A DNA stretch of 64,000 nt from Procambarus clarkii (lineage: Eukaryota; Arthropoda; Malacostraca; Decapoda; Cambaridae): the NCBI RefSeq assembly GCF_040958095.1, contig NC_091198.1, positions 36,273,669 through 36,337,668 of the forward strand, given 5' to 3'. The position numbers were made by a program, and so were the translations under genes. This document shows positions 1-13,300 of this stretch, one piece after another. How positions within the stretch are numbered: the first letter of the stretch is position 1; every line of letters starts with the position of its first letter. A model generated the notes under the pieces. It did not search any database. It worked only from the letters and a program-made list of their open reading frames with translations, and was not told the origin of the DNA.

Positions 1-208
1 CCTCGACCAGGCCTCCTTTTTGTTACTCATCCCTAGGAAGCATCCCGTAGCAGCTGTCTAACTCCCAGGTACCTATTTACTATTAGGTGAAAGGGGCCAT
101 CAAGGTGAAAGAAACTCATTTGTTTCCACCTCCACCGGGTTTCGAACCAGTACCCTTGGGACTACGAATCCCGAGCGCTGTCCACTCAGCCATCAGGTCC
201 ATGAACAA
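1..208 (-). repeat. tRNA-derived SINE, family A, cut by window start
   Basis: Read on the minus strand, a tRNA-like head lies at the right end: A-box-like TGGCTGAGTGG (182-192) and a perfect B box GGTTCGAAACC (138-148). It is followed by the body shared with the copies near 15.6, 19.9, 29.3, 49.1 and 50.4 kb, which contains AGGTACCTATTTACT on the opposite strand. The 3' end (low coordinates) is lost at the window edge. The pol III boxes are seen directly; the SINE identity is inferred from the repeated body. Confidence 0.85.
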
Positions 209-369
209 GGATGTGAACATCCTTGTTGCCACGAATCTTCTTGAGTCTATAAAATCTATCTTCAGGAAACTAGAGACAAACTTAGTGAATATAAACTCAA
301 GTCAGGAGTATGTGTCCAGATACAGATTACAGTGATGGGAAAAAACGGGAAGGAAAACGAGGTGTGCGT

Positions 370-575
370 CTTAGTAGATATGACGGATCAACAGAAGAAG
401 AACTTCTAATGAAAACCCACAAATTCAAGGTGGAAACTTTCCTCCCTATTCTGGACACTAATCTTTGAACTGACAAAACGTACAGAGGCTTATTCACAGA
501 TTGGAAATATGTTTTCTTTCTTCAGTGAATTGAAAACCATTGCTTCTGATGCACTAAATAAATGTTGAATATTAT
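370..575 (+). pseudogene. hAT-type transposase remnant (DUF4371/ZMYM1-like)
   Basis: Two plus-strand frames joined by a frameshift near 460 read like the middle of hAT-derived proteins of the ZMYM1 or '52 kDa repressor' type, around KFKVETFLPILDT and then TKRTEAYSQIGNMFSFF. Stops and a frameshift make it non-functional, and no zinc-finger or dimerisation domain is present. The family assignment is from memory of the domain's usual pattern. It is a short fragment, so an unrelated transposase is possible. Confidence 0.4.
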
Positions 576-1190
576 CGACCATTTACTTAATATTCCTGTG
601 TGGTTGTCGTAGGGGCCCCAGCACTCTGGTTGTCCCAGGGGCCCATAATGCTGTTAAGGCGGCCCTGATCTCAGTAAGACTAACTGGACTGACTCCGACC
701 AGCCTATGGCTGTCCCATACCCCTGACTACTTCCCCTGCAATGTTGAGTGAGATTAGCCACAAGCGTCAGGTCTCCAGCCTTGGCTAGACAGAGATACTC
801 TCTCTTATAGATATAAATACTAGATGGGTCTCCCCTCCTTACCTCATCTTCTGCTCCATTCTCTCCCTTCCCTCTCATGTCTCTTTCCCAATCTCCTATC
901 CCTCTCTCTTCCTTTATCTCCCTCTCCACATTTTACCCCCTTCCCCTCAACATCGTCCCCACTCACATTCCCCTCAATCTCCACCTTTCTCCCATTCTCC
1001 CTTAAAATCTCCCCCACCCCCTTCACCCCTCTCCACTTTTCTTCCTCTCTCTCCTTCCTTCTGAAAAACCGCGGGGTTTTTCATCTAGGATATTACAAAA
1101 CATTACGACATAATTACTGCTATTAACTTAATCTATGACGATAGATATAATTGTTTTAGGCACCTAACACTCCACACACAATTTTCCCCC
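576..1190. other. No gene; pyrimidine-rich tract
   Basis: Nothing coding is recognised. From about 824 to 1065 the plus strand is almost entirely C and T (short CTCCC, TTCCC and CTCT runs), giving a ~240-bp polypyrimidine:polypurine stretch. Open frames across it are low-complexity Ser/Pro/Leu or Glu/Arg/Gly and are treated as by-products of composition. Confidence 0.6.
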
Positions 1191-1336
1191 ACAACTTCAC
1201 TACAACACTGTCCACACACCTGCCAGTCTACCATACAGCAGGGAAAGTTACACTTAACACTTTCTTCACCGATAACTTCACTACAACACTGGCCACACAC
1301 CTGCCAGTCCACCATATAGCAGAGAAAGGTTAACGT
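1191..1336. repeat. Two-copy ~81-bp direct repeat beside minisatellite A
   Basis: The segment starting ACAACTTCACTACAACACTG (1191) recurs at 1272 with several substitutions, through CACACACCTGCCAGTC and CAGCAG-like sequence. The second copy runs directly into the first minisatellite A unit. It could be a diverged outer edge of the array or an independent duplication. Confidence 0.7.
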
Positions 1337-4300
1337 AACACAACAACCTGGTAGTTCACTACACAGTGGCCAGCTTCAGGTTCCACAACACAACACAACA
1401 ACCTGGTAGTTCACTACACAGTGGCCAGCTTCAGGTTCCTCAACACAACACAACAACCTGGTAGTTCACTACACAGTGGCCAGCTTCAGGTTCCTCAACA
1501 CAACAACCTGGTAGTTCACTACACAGTGACCAGCTTCAGGTTCCACAACACAACACAACAACCTGGTAGTTCACTACACAGTGACCAGCTTCAGGTTCCA
1601 CAACACAACACAACAACCTGGTAGTTCACTACACAGTGGCCAGCTTCAGGTTCCTCAACACAACAACCTGGTAGTTCACTACACAGTGACCAGCTTCAGG
1701 TTCCTCAACACAACACAACAACCTGGTAGTTCACTACACAGTGGCCAGCTTCAGGTTCCTCAACACAACAACCTGGTAGTTCACTACACAGTGGCCAGCT
1801 TCAGGTTCCACAACACAACAACCTGGTAGTTCAGTACACAGTGGCCAGCTTCAGGTTCCACAACACAACAACCTGGTAGTTCACTACACAGTGGCCAGCT
1901 TCAGGTTCCACAACACAACAACCTGGTAGTTCACTACACAGTGGCCAGCTTCAGGTTCCACAACACAACAACCTGGTAGTTCACAACACAGTGGCCAGCT
2001 TCAGGTTCCACAACACAACAACCTGGTAGTTCACTACACAGTGGCCAGCTTCAGGTTCCTCAACACAACAACCTGGTAGTTCACTACACAGTGACCAGCT
2101 TCAGGTTCCTCAACACAACAACCTGGTAGTTCACTACACAGTGGCCAGCTTCAGGTTCCTCAACACAACACAACAACCTGGTAGTTCACTACACAGTGAC
2201 CAGCTTCAGGTTCCTCAACACAACAACCTGGTAGTTCACTACACAGTGGCCAGCTTCAGGTTCCTCAACACAACACAACAAAGTGGTAGTTCACTACACA
2301 GTGGCCAGCTTCAGGTTCCTCAACACAACAACCTGGTAGTTCACTACACAGTGACCAGCTTCAGGTTCCTCAACACAACAACCTGGTAGTTCACTACACA
2401 GTGGCCAGCTTCAGGTTCCTCAACACAACAACCTGGTAGTTCTCTACACAGTGACCAGCTTCAGGTTCCTCAACACAACAACCTGGTAGTTCACTACACA
2501 GTGGCCAGCTTCAGGTTCCTCAACACAACACAACAACCTGGTAGTTCACTACACAGTGGCCAGCTTCAGGTTCCTCAACACAACACAACAACCTGGTAGT
2601 TCACTACACAGTGACCAGCTTCAGGTTCCTCAACACAACAACCTGGTAGTTCACTACACAGTGGCCAGCTTCAGGTTCCTCAACACAACAACCTGGTAGT
2701 TCACTACACAGTGGCCAGCTTCAGGTTCCTCAACACAACACAACAACCTGGTAGTTCACTACACAGTGTCCAGCTTCAGGTTCCACAACACAACAACCTG
2801 GTAGTTCACTAACACAGTGGCCAGCTTCAGGTTCCACAACACAACAACCTGGTAGTTCACTACACAGTGGCCAGCTTCAGGTTCCTCAACACAACAACCT
2901 GGTAGTTCACTACACAGTGACCAGCTTCAGGTTCCTCAACACAACAACCTGGTAGTTCACTACACAGTGACCAGCTTCAGGTTCCTCAACACAACACAAC
3001 AACCTGGTAGTTCACTACACAGTGGCCAGCTTCAGGTTCCTCAACACAACAACCTGGTAGTTCACTACACAGTGACCAGCTTCAGGTTCCTCAACACAAC
3101 ACAACAACCTGGTAGTTCACTACACAGTGGCCAGCTTCAGGTTCCTCAACACAACACAACAACCTGGTAGTTCACTACACAGTGACCAGCTTCAGGTTCC
3201 TCAACACAACACAACAACCTGGTAGTTCACTACACAGTGGCCAGCTTCAGGTTCCTCAACACAACACAACAACCTGGTAGTTCACTACACAGTGGCCAGC
3301 TTCAGGTTCCTCAACATAACAACCTGGTAGTTCACTACACAGTGGCCAGCTTCAGGTTCCTCAACACAACACAACAACCTGGTAGTTCACTACACAGTGG
3401 CCAGCTTCAGGTTCCACAACACAACAACCTGGTAGTTCACTACACAGTGGCCAGCTTCAGGTTCCACAACACAACAACCTGGTAGTTCACTACACAGTGG
3501 CCAGCTTCAGGTTCCTCAACACAACACAACAACCTGGTAGTTCACTACACAGTGGCCAGCTTCAGGTTCCTCAACACAACAACCTGGTAGTTCACTACAC
3601 AGTGGCCAGCTTCAGGTTCCACAACACAACAACCTGGTAGTTTCACTACACAGTGGCCAGCTTCAGGTTCCTCAACACAACAACCTGGTAGTTCACTACA
3701 CAGTGGCCAGCTTCAGGTTCCTCAACACAACAACCTGGTAGTTCACTACACAGTGACCAGCTTCAGGTTCCTCAACACAACAACCTGGTAGTTCACTACA
3801 CAGTGACCAGCTTCAGGTTCCTCAACACAACAACCTGGTAGTTCACTACACAGTGACCAGCTTCAGGTTCCTCAACACAACAACCTGGTAGTTCACTACA
3901 CAGTGGCCAGCTTCAGGTTCCTCAACACAACAACCTGGTAGTTCACTACACAGTGACCAGCTTCAGGTTCCTCAACACAACAACCTGGTAGTTCACTACA
4001 CAGTGACCAGCTTCAGGTTCCTCAACACAACAACCTGGTAGTTCACTACACAGTGGCCAGCTTCAGGTTCCTCAACACAACAACCTGGTAGTTCACTACA
4101 CAGTGACCAGCTTCAGGTTCCTCAACACAACAACCTGGTAGTTCACTACACAGTGACCAGCTTCAGGTTCCTCAACACAACAACCTGGTAGTTCACTACA
4201 CAGTGGCCAGCTTCAGGTTCCTCAACACAACACAACAACCTGGTAGTTCACTACACAGTGACCAGCTTCAGGTTCCTCAACACAACAACCTGGTAGTTCA

Positions 4301-7300
4301 CTACACAGTGGCCAGCTTCAGGTTCCTCAACACAACAACCTGGTAGTTCACTACACATTGGCCAGCTTCAGGTTCCACAACACAACAACCTGGTAGTTCA
4401 CTACACAGTGGCCAGCTTCAGGTTCCTCAACACAACAACCTGGTAGTTCACTACACAGTGACCAGCTTCAGGTTCCTCAACACAACACAACAACCTGGTA
4501 GTTCACTACACAGTGGCCAGCTTCAGGTTCCTCAACACAACAACCTGGTAGTTCACTACACAGTGACCAGCTTCAGGTTCCTCAACACAACACAACAACC
4601 TGGTAGTTCACTACACAGTGGCCAGCTTCAGGTTCCTCAACACAACAACCTGGTAGTTCACTACACAGTGGCCAGCTTCAGGTTCCTCAACACAACAACC
4701 TGGTAGTTCACTACACAGTGGCCAGCTTCAGGTTCCTCAACACAACAACCTGGTAGTTCACTACACAGTGGCCAGCTTCAGTTCCTCAACACAACAACAA
4801 CACCTGGTAGTTCACTACACAGTGGACCAGCTTCAGGTTCCTCAAACAACACAACAACCTGGTAGTTTCACTACACAGTGGACCAGCTTCAGGTTCCACA
4901 ACACAACAACCTTGGTAGTTTCACTACACAGTGGCCAGCTTCAGGTTCCTCAACACAACAACCTGGTAGTTCACTACACAGTGGCCAGCTTCAGGTCCTC
5001 ACAACACAACAACCTGGTAGTTCACTACACAGTGGCCAGCTTCAGGTTCCTCAACACAACAACCTGGTAGTTCACTACACAGTGACCAGCTTCAGGTTCC
5101 TCAACACAACAACCTGGTAGTTCACTACACAGTGGCCAGCTTCAGGTTCCTCAACACAACAACCTGGTAGTTCACTACACAGTGGCCAGCTTCAGGTTCC
5201 TCAACACAACACAACAACCTGGTAGTTCACTACACAGTGGCCAGCTTCAGGTTCCATCAACACAACAACCTGGTAGTTCACTACACAGTGGCCAGCTTCA
5301 GGTTCCTCACAACACAACAACCTGGTAGTTCACTACACAGTGGCCAGCTTCAGGTTCCTCAACACAACAACCTGGTAGTTCACTACACAGTGGCCAGCTT
5401 CAGGTTCCTCAACACAACAACCTGGTAGTTCACTACACAGTGGCCAGCTTCAGGTTCCTCAACACAACACAACAACCTGGTAGTTCACTACACAGTGACC
5501 AGCTTCAGGTTCCTCAACACAACAACCTGGTAGTTCACTACACAGTGGCCAGCTTCAGGTTCCTCAACACAACACAACAACCTGGTAGTTCACTACACAG
5601 TGGCCAGCTTCAGGTTCCTCAACACAACAACCTGGTAGTTCACTACACAGTGACCAGCTTCAGGTTCCTCAACACAACAACCTGGTAGTTCACTACACAG
5701 TGGCCAGCTTCAGGTTCCTCAACACAACAACCTGGTAGTTCACTACACAGTGGACCAGCTTCAGGTTCCTCAACACAACAACCTGGTAGTTCACTACACA
5801 GTGGCCAGCTTCAGGTTCCTCAACAACACAACAACCTGGTAGTTCACTACACAGTGGCCAGCTTCAGGTTCCTCAACACAACAACAACCTGGTAGTTCAC
5901 TACACAGTGGCCAGCTTCAGGTTCCTCAACACAACACAACAACCTGGTAGTTCACTACACAGTGGCCAGCTTCAGGTTCCTCAACACAACAAACCTGGTA
6001 GTTCACTACACAGTGGCCAGCTTCAGGTTCCTCAACACAACAACCTGGTAGTTCACTACACAGTGGCCAGCTTCAGGTTCCTCCACAACACAACAACCTG
6101 GTAGTTCACTACACAGTGGCCAGCTTCAGGTTCCTCAACACAACAACCTGGTAGTTCACTACACAGTGGCCAGCTTCAGGTTCCACAACACAACAACCTG
6201 GTAGTTCACTACACAGTGGCCAGCTTCAGGTTCCTCAACACAACAACCTGGTAGTTCACTACACAGTGCCAGCTTCAGGTTCCTCAACACAACAACCTGG
6301 TAGTTCACTACACAGTGGCCAGCTTCGGTTCCTCAACACAACACAACAACCTGGTAGTTCACTACACAGTGGCCAGCTTCAGGTTCCTCAAACACAACAA
6401 CCTGGTAGTTCACTACACAGTGGCCAGCTTCAGGTTCCTCCAACACAACAACCTGGTAGTTCACTACACAGTGGCCAGCTTCAGGTTCCTCAACACAACA
6501 ACCTGGTAGTTCACTACACACAGTGGCCAGCTTCAGGTTCCTCAAAACAACAACAACCTGGTAGTTCACTACAACAGTGGCCAAGCTTCAGGTTCCTCAA
6601 CACAACACAACAACCTGGTAGTTCACTACACAGTGGCCAGCTTCAGGTTCCTCAACACACACAACAACCTGGTAGTTCACTACACAGTGGCCAGCTTCAG
6701 GTTCCTCAACAAACAACCTGGTAGTTCAACTACACCAGTGGCCCAGCTTCAGGTTCCTCAACACAACACTGGTAGTCACTACACAGTGGCCAGCTTCAGG
6801 TTCCTCAACACAACAACCTGGTAGTTCACTACACAGTGGCCAGCTTCAGGTTCCTCCAACACAACAACCTGGTAGTTCACTACACAGTGGCCAGCTTCAG
6901 GTTCCTCAACACAACAACCTGGTAGTTCACTACACAGTGGCCAGCTTCAGGTTCCACAACACAACAACCTGGTAGTTCACTACACAGTGGCCAGCTTCAG
7001 GTTCCTCAACACAACAACCTGGTAGTTCACTACACAGTGGCCAGCTTCAGGTTCCTCAACACAACAACCTGGTAGTTCACTACACAGTGGCCAGCTTCAG
7101 GTTCCTCACAACACAACAACCTGGTAGTTCACTACACAGTGGCCAGCTTCAGGTTCCTCAACACAACACAACAACCTGGTAGTTCACTACACAGTGGCCA
7201 GCTTCAGGTTCCTCAACACAACACAACAACCTGGTAGTTCACTACACAGTGGCCAGCTTCAGGTTCCTCAACACAACACAACAACCTGGTAGTTCACTAC

Positions 7301-10017
7301 ACAGTGGCCAGCTTCAGGTTCCTCAACACAACAACCTGGTAGTTCACTACACAGTGGCCAGCTTCAGGTTCCTCAACACAACAACCTGGTAGTTCACTAC
7401 ACAGTGGCCAGCTTCAGGTTCCTCAACACAACAACCTGGTAGTTCACTACACAGTGGCCAGCTTCAGGTTCCTCAACACAACAACCTGGTAGTTCACTAC
7501 ACAGTGGCCAGCTTCAGGTTCCTCAACACAACAACCTGGTAGTTCACTACACAGTGGCCAGCTTCAGGTTCCTCAACACAACAACCTGGTAGTTCACTAC
7601 ACAGTGGCCAGCTTCAGGTTTCCACAACACAACAACCTGGTAGTTCACTACACAGTGGCCAGCTTCAGGTTCCTCAACACAACAACCTGGTAGTTCACTA
7701 CACAGTGGCCAGCTTCAGGTTCCTCAACACAACAACCTGGTAGTTCACTACACAGTGGCCAGCTTCAGGTTCCTCAACACAACAACCTGGTAGTTCACTA
7801 CACAGTGGCCAGCTTCAGGTTCCTCAACACAACAACCTGGTAGTTCACTACAGTGGCCAGCTTCAGGTTCCTCAACACAACAACCTGGTAGTTCACTACA
7901 CAGTGGCCAGCTTCAGGTTCCTCAACACAACACAACAACCTGGTAGTTCACTACACAGTGGCCAGCTTCAGGTTCCTCAACACAACAACCTGGTAGTTCA
8001 CTACACAGTGGCCAGCTTCAGGTTCCTCACAACACAACAACCTGGTAGTTCACTACACAGTGGCCAGCTTCAGGTTCCTCAACACAACAACCTGGTAGTT
8101 CACTACACAGTGGCCAGCTTCAGGTTCCTCAACACAACAACCTGGTAGTTCACTACACAGTGGCCAGCTTCAGGTTCCTCAACACAACAACCTGGTAGTT
8201 CACTACACAGTGGCCAGCTTCAGGTTCCTCAACACAACAACCTGGTAGTTCACTACACAGTGGCCAGCTTCAGGTTCCTCAACACACACAACCTGGTAGT
8301 TCACTACACAGTGGCCAGCTTCAGGTTCCTCAACACAACAACCTGGTAGTTCACTACACAGTGGCCAGCTTCAGGTTCCACAACACAACAACCTGGTAGT
8401 TCACTACACAGTGGCCAGCTTCAGGTTCCTCAACACAACAACCTGGTAGTTCACTACACAGTGGCCAGCTTCAGGTTCCTCACACAACACAACAACCTGG
8501 TAGTTCACTACACAGTGGCCAGCTTCAGGTTCCTCAACACACAACAACCTGGTAGTTCACTACACAGTGGCCAGCTTCAGGTTCCACAACACAACAACCT
8601 GGTAGTTCACTACACAGTGGCCAGCTTCAGGTTCCTCAACACAACAACCTGGTAGTTCACTACACAGTGGCCAGCTTCAGGTTCCTCAACACACAACAAC
8701 CTGGTAGTTCACTACACAGTGGCCAGCTTCAGGTTCCTCAACACAACAACCTGGTAGTTCACTACACAGTGGCCAGCTTCAGGTTCCTCAACACAACAAC
8801 CTGGTAGTTCACTACACAGTGGCCAGCTTCAGGTTCCTCAACACAACAACCTGGTAGTTCACTACACAGTGGCCAGCTTCAGGTTCCTCAACACAACAAA
8901 CCTGGTAGTTCACTACACAGTGGCCAGCTTCAGGTTCCTCAACACAACAACCTGGTAGTTCACTACACAGTGGCCAGCTTCAGGTTCCTCAACACAACAA
9001 CCTGGTAGTTCACTACACAGTGGCCAGCTTCAGGTTCCTCAACACAACAACCTGGTAGTTCACTACACAGTGCCAGCTTCAGGTTCCTCAACACAACACA
9101 ACAACCTGGTAGTTCACTACACAGTGGCCAGCTTCAGGTTCCTCAACACAACACAACAACCTGGTAGTTCACTACACAGTGGCCAGCTTCAGGTTCCTCA
9201 ACACAACAACCTGGTAGTTCACTACACAGTGGCCAGCTTCAGGTTCCTCAACACAACAACCTGGTAGTTCACTACACAGTGGCCAGCTTCAGGTTCCTCC
9301 ACAACACAACAACCTGGTAGTTCACTACACAGTGGCCAGCTTCAGGTTCCACAACACAACAACCTGGTAGTTCACTACACAGTGGCCAGCTTCAGGTTCC
9401 TCAACACAACAACCTGGTAGTTCACTACACAGTGGCCAGCTTCAGGTTCCTCAACACAACAACCTGGTAGTTCACTACACAGTGGCCAGCTTCAGGTTCC
9501 TCAACACAACAACCTGGTAGTTCACTACACAGTGGCCAGCTTCAGGTTCCTCAACACAACAACCTGGTAGTTCACTACACAGTGGCCAGCTTCAGGTTCC
9601 TCCACAACACAACAACCTGGTAGTTCACTACACAGTGGCCAGCTTCAGGTTCCTCAACACAACAACCTGGTAGTTCACTACACAGTGGCCAGCTTCAGGT
9701 TCCTCAACACAACAACCTGGTAGTTCACTACACAGTGGCCAGCTTCAGGTTCCTCAACACAACAACCTGGTAGTTCACTACACAGTGGCCAGCTTCAGGT
9801 TCCTCAACACAACAACCTGGTAGTTCACTACACAGTGGCCAGCTTCAGGTTCCTCAACACAACAACCTGGTAGTTCACTACACAGTGGCCAGCTTCAGGT
9901 TCCTCAACACAACACAACAACCTGGTAGTTCACTACACAGTGGCCAGCTTCAGGTTCCACAACACAACAACCTGGTAGTTCACTACACAGTGGCCAGCTT
10001 CAGGTTCCACAACACAC
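1337..10017 (+). repeat. Minisatellite A, ~50-bp unit, about 170 copies
   Basis: Head-to-tail copies of a 50-bp unit containing GGTAGTTCACTACACAGTGG and CCAGCTTCAGGTTCC. A 55-bp form has one extra ACACA step in the CAACACAACA tail, a slippage-type variant. Two common single-base variants are GTGACC versus GTGGCC and TTCCTCAAC versus TTCCACAAC. GTGACC units and 55-bp units are frequent from 1.3 to 4.7 kb. About 4.77-6.8 kb is rich in one- and two-base indels. From 6.85 kb rightwards units are nearly uniform GTGGCC. The 50-bp period is not a multiple of three, so frames close every few units. No coding role is supported. Confidence 0.98.
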
Positions 10018-10330
10018 TGAGGAACCATCAATAACAACTGGGAAGTGTGGAAGTTCACCACACACACAGATAGAACACATTCGCCAGAGACTGATAACAG
10101 TGATAGCGATAATGGCTGATAATGCTGGCTGCATATTACCCACAAGTGCAACATCACGTGTTGTGGAGTTATGACGTTATTATGTATTATATTATATGGG
10201 AAATATTTAAAGTTAAAAATATACAAAGTTTTAAATGATATCAGTAAACGTCAGTAGCTTACACGTTCCTTATGGTGAGGACGTGTGTAGGTATGTGTCT
10301 TATCAGTCGTGTTGGTGTTTATCTTATCTG
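10018..10330. other. Unique spacer between the two minisatellites
   Basis: About 310 bp of single-copy sequence, AT-rich around 10,170-10,235. It includes no recognisable gene, RNA or element. It separates two tandem arrays that share no unit sequence. Confidence 0.7.
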
Positions 10331-13300
10331 TCTCCCACCATGACCAGGGCTCCCACGCTGGGCGCTCCCACAGTGTGTATGTCTCCCACCATGACAGGGC
10401 TCCCACAGTGTGTATGTCTCCCCCCATGACCAGGGCTCCCACGCTGGGCGCTCCCACAGTGTGTATGTCTCCCACCATGACCAGGGCTCCCACGCTGGGC
10501 GCTCCCACAGTGTGTATGTCTCCCACCATGACCAAGGCTCCCACAGTGTGTATGTCTCCCACCATGACCAGGGCTCCCACGCTGGGCGCTCCCACAGTGT
10601 GTAGGTCTCCCACCATGACCAGCGCTCCCACGCTGGGCGCTCCCACAGTGTGTATGTCTCCCCCCATGACCAGGGCTCCCACAGTGTGTATGTCTCCCAC
10701 CATGACCAGGGCTCCCACGCTGGGCGCTCCCACAGTGTGTATGTGTCCCGCCATGACCAGGGCTCCACGCTGGGCGCTCCCACAGTGTGTATGTCTCCCA
10801 CCATGACCAGGGCTCCCACAGTGATTATGTCTCCACCATGACCAGGGCTCCCACGCTGGGCGCTCCCACAGTGTGTATGTCTCCCACCATGACCAGGGCT
10901 CCCACAGTGTGTATGTCTCCCACCATGACCAGGGCTCCCACAGTGTGTATGTCTCCCACCATGACCAGGGCTCCCACAGTGTGTATGTCTCCCCCCATGA
11001 CCAGGGCTCCCACGCTGGGCGCTCCCACAGTGTGTATGTCTCCCCCCATGACCAGGGCTCCCACGCTGGGCGCTCCCACAGTGTGTATCTCCACCATGAC
11101 CAGGACTCCCACAGTGTGTATGTCTCCCACCATGACCAGGGCTCCCACGCTGGGCGCTCCCACAGTGTGCATGTCTCCCACCATGACCAGGGCCCCCACG
11201 CTGGGCGCTCCCACAGTGTGTATGTCTCCCACCATAACCAGGGCTCCCACGCTGGGCGCTCCCACAGTGTGTATGTCTCCACCATGACCAGGGCTCCCAC
11301 AGTGTGAATGTCTCCCACCATGACCAGGGCTCCCACGCTGGGCGCCCTCCCACAGTGTGCGTATCTCCCACCATGACCAGGGCTCCCACGCTGGGCGCTC
11401 CCACAGTGTGCATGTCTCCCACTATGACCAGGGCTCCCACGCTGGGCGCTCCCACAGTGTGCATGTCTCCCACTATGACCAAGGCTCCCACGCTGGGCGC
11501 TCCCACAGTGTGCATGTCTCCCACTATGACCAGGCTCCCACGCTGGGCGCTCCCACCGTGTGTATGTCTCCCACTATGACCAGGGCTCCCACAGTGTGCG
11601 TGTCTCCCACTATGACCAGGACTCCCACAGTGTGCGTGTCTCCCACTATGACCAGGGCTCCCACCCTGGGCGCTCCCACAGTGTGTATGTCTCCACCATG
11701 ATCAGGGCTCCCACGCTGGGCGCTCCCACAGTGTGTATGTCTCCCATATGACCAGGGCTCCCACGCTGGGCGCTCCCACAGTGTGTATGTCTCCCACCAT
11801 GACCAGGGCTCCCACGCTGGGCGCTCCCACAGTGTGTATGTCTCTCACCATGACCAGGGCTCCCACGCTGGGCGCTCCCACAGTGTGTATGTCTCCCACC
11901 ATGACCAGGGCTCCCACGCTGGGCGCTCCCACAGTGTGTATGTCTCCCACCATGACCAGGGCTCCCACAGTGTGTATGTCTCCCACCATGACCAGGGCTC
12001 CCACAGTGTGTATGCTCCCACCATGACCAGGGCTCCCACAGTGTGTATGTCTCCCACCATGACCAGGGCTCCCACAGTGTGTATGTCTCCCACCATGACC
12101 AGGGCTCCCACAGTGTGTATGTCTCCCACCATGACCAGGGCTCCCACAGTGTGTATGTCTCCCACCATGACCAGGGCTCCCACAGTGTGTATGTCTCCCA
12201 CCATGACCAGGGCTCCCACGCTGGGCGCTCCCACAGTGTGTATATGTCCCGCCATGACCAGGGCTCCCACGCTGGGCGCTCCCACAGTGTGTATGTCTCC
12301 CACCATGACCAGGGCTCCCACAGTGTTTATGTCTCCCACCATGACCAGGGCTCCCACGCTGGGGGCTCCCACAGTGTGTATGTCTCCCACCATGACCAGG
12401 GCTCCCACGCTGGGCGCTCCCACAGTGTGTATGTCTCCCACCATGACCAGGGCTCCCACGCTGGGCGCTCCCACAGTGTGTATGTCTCCCACCATGACCA
12501 GGGCTCCCACAGTGTTTATGTCTCCCAACATGACCAGGGCTCCCACGCTGGGCGCTCCCACAGTGTGTATGTCTCCCACCATAACCAGGGCTCCCACGCA
12601 GGGCGCTCCCACAGTGTGTATGTCTCCACCATGACCAGGGCTCCCACAGTGTGTATGTCCCCAACATGACCAGGGCTCCCTCGCTGGGCGCTCCCACAGT
12701 GTGTATGTCTCCCCCCATGACCAGGGCTCCCACGCTGGGCGCTCCCACAGTGTGTATGTCTCCCACCATGACCAGGGCTCCCACGCTGGGCGCTCCCACA
12801 GTGTGTATGTCTCCACCATGACCAGGGCTCCCACGCTGGGCGCTCCCACAGTGTGTATGTCTCCCACCATGACCAGGGCTCCCACGCTGGGCGCTCCCAC
12901 AGTGTGTAGGTCTCCCACCATGACCAGCGCTCCCACGCTGGGCGCTCCCACAGTGTGTATGTCTCCCCCCATGACCAGGGCTCCCACAGTGTGTATGTCT
13001 CCCACCATGACCAGGGCTCCCACGCTGGGCGCTCCCACAGTGTGTATGTGTCCCGCCATGACCAGGGCTCCCACGCTGGGCGCTCCCACAGTGTGTATGT
13101 CTCCCACCATGACCAGGGCTCCCACAGTGATTATGTCTCCCACCATGACCAGGGCTCCCACGCTGGGCGCTCCCACAGTGTGTATGTCTCCCACCATGAC
13201 CAGGGCTCCCACAGTGTGTATGTCTCCCACCATGACCAGGGCTCCCACAGTGTGTATGTCTCCCACCATGACCAGGGCTCCCACAGTGTGTATGTCTCCC

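Noticed and set aside
824..1126. 100-codon Ser/Pro/Leu open frame
   Set aside because: Produced by a polypyrimidine tract; no start context or domain.
1421..9267. Many 60-150-codon frames in minisatellite A (QLQVPQHNNLVVHYT type)
   Set aside because: They are direct translations of a 50-bp tandem unit and close whenever a unit of different length arrives.
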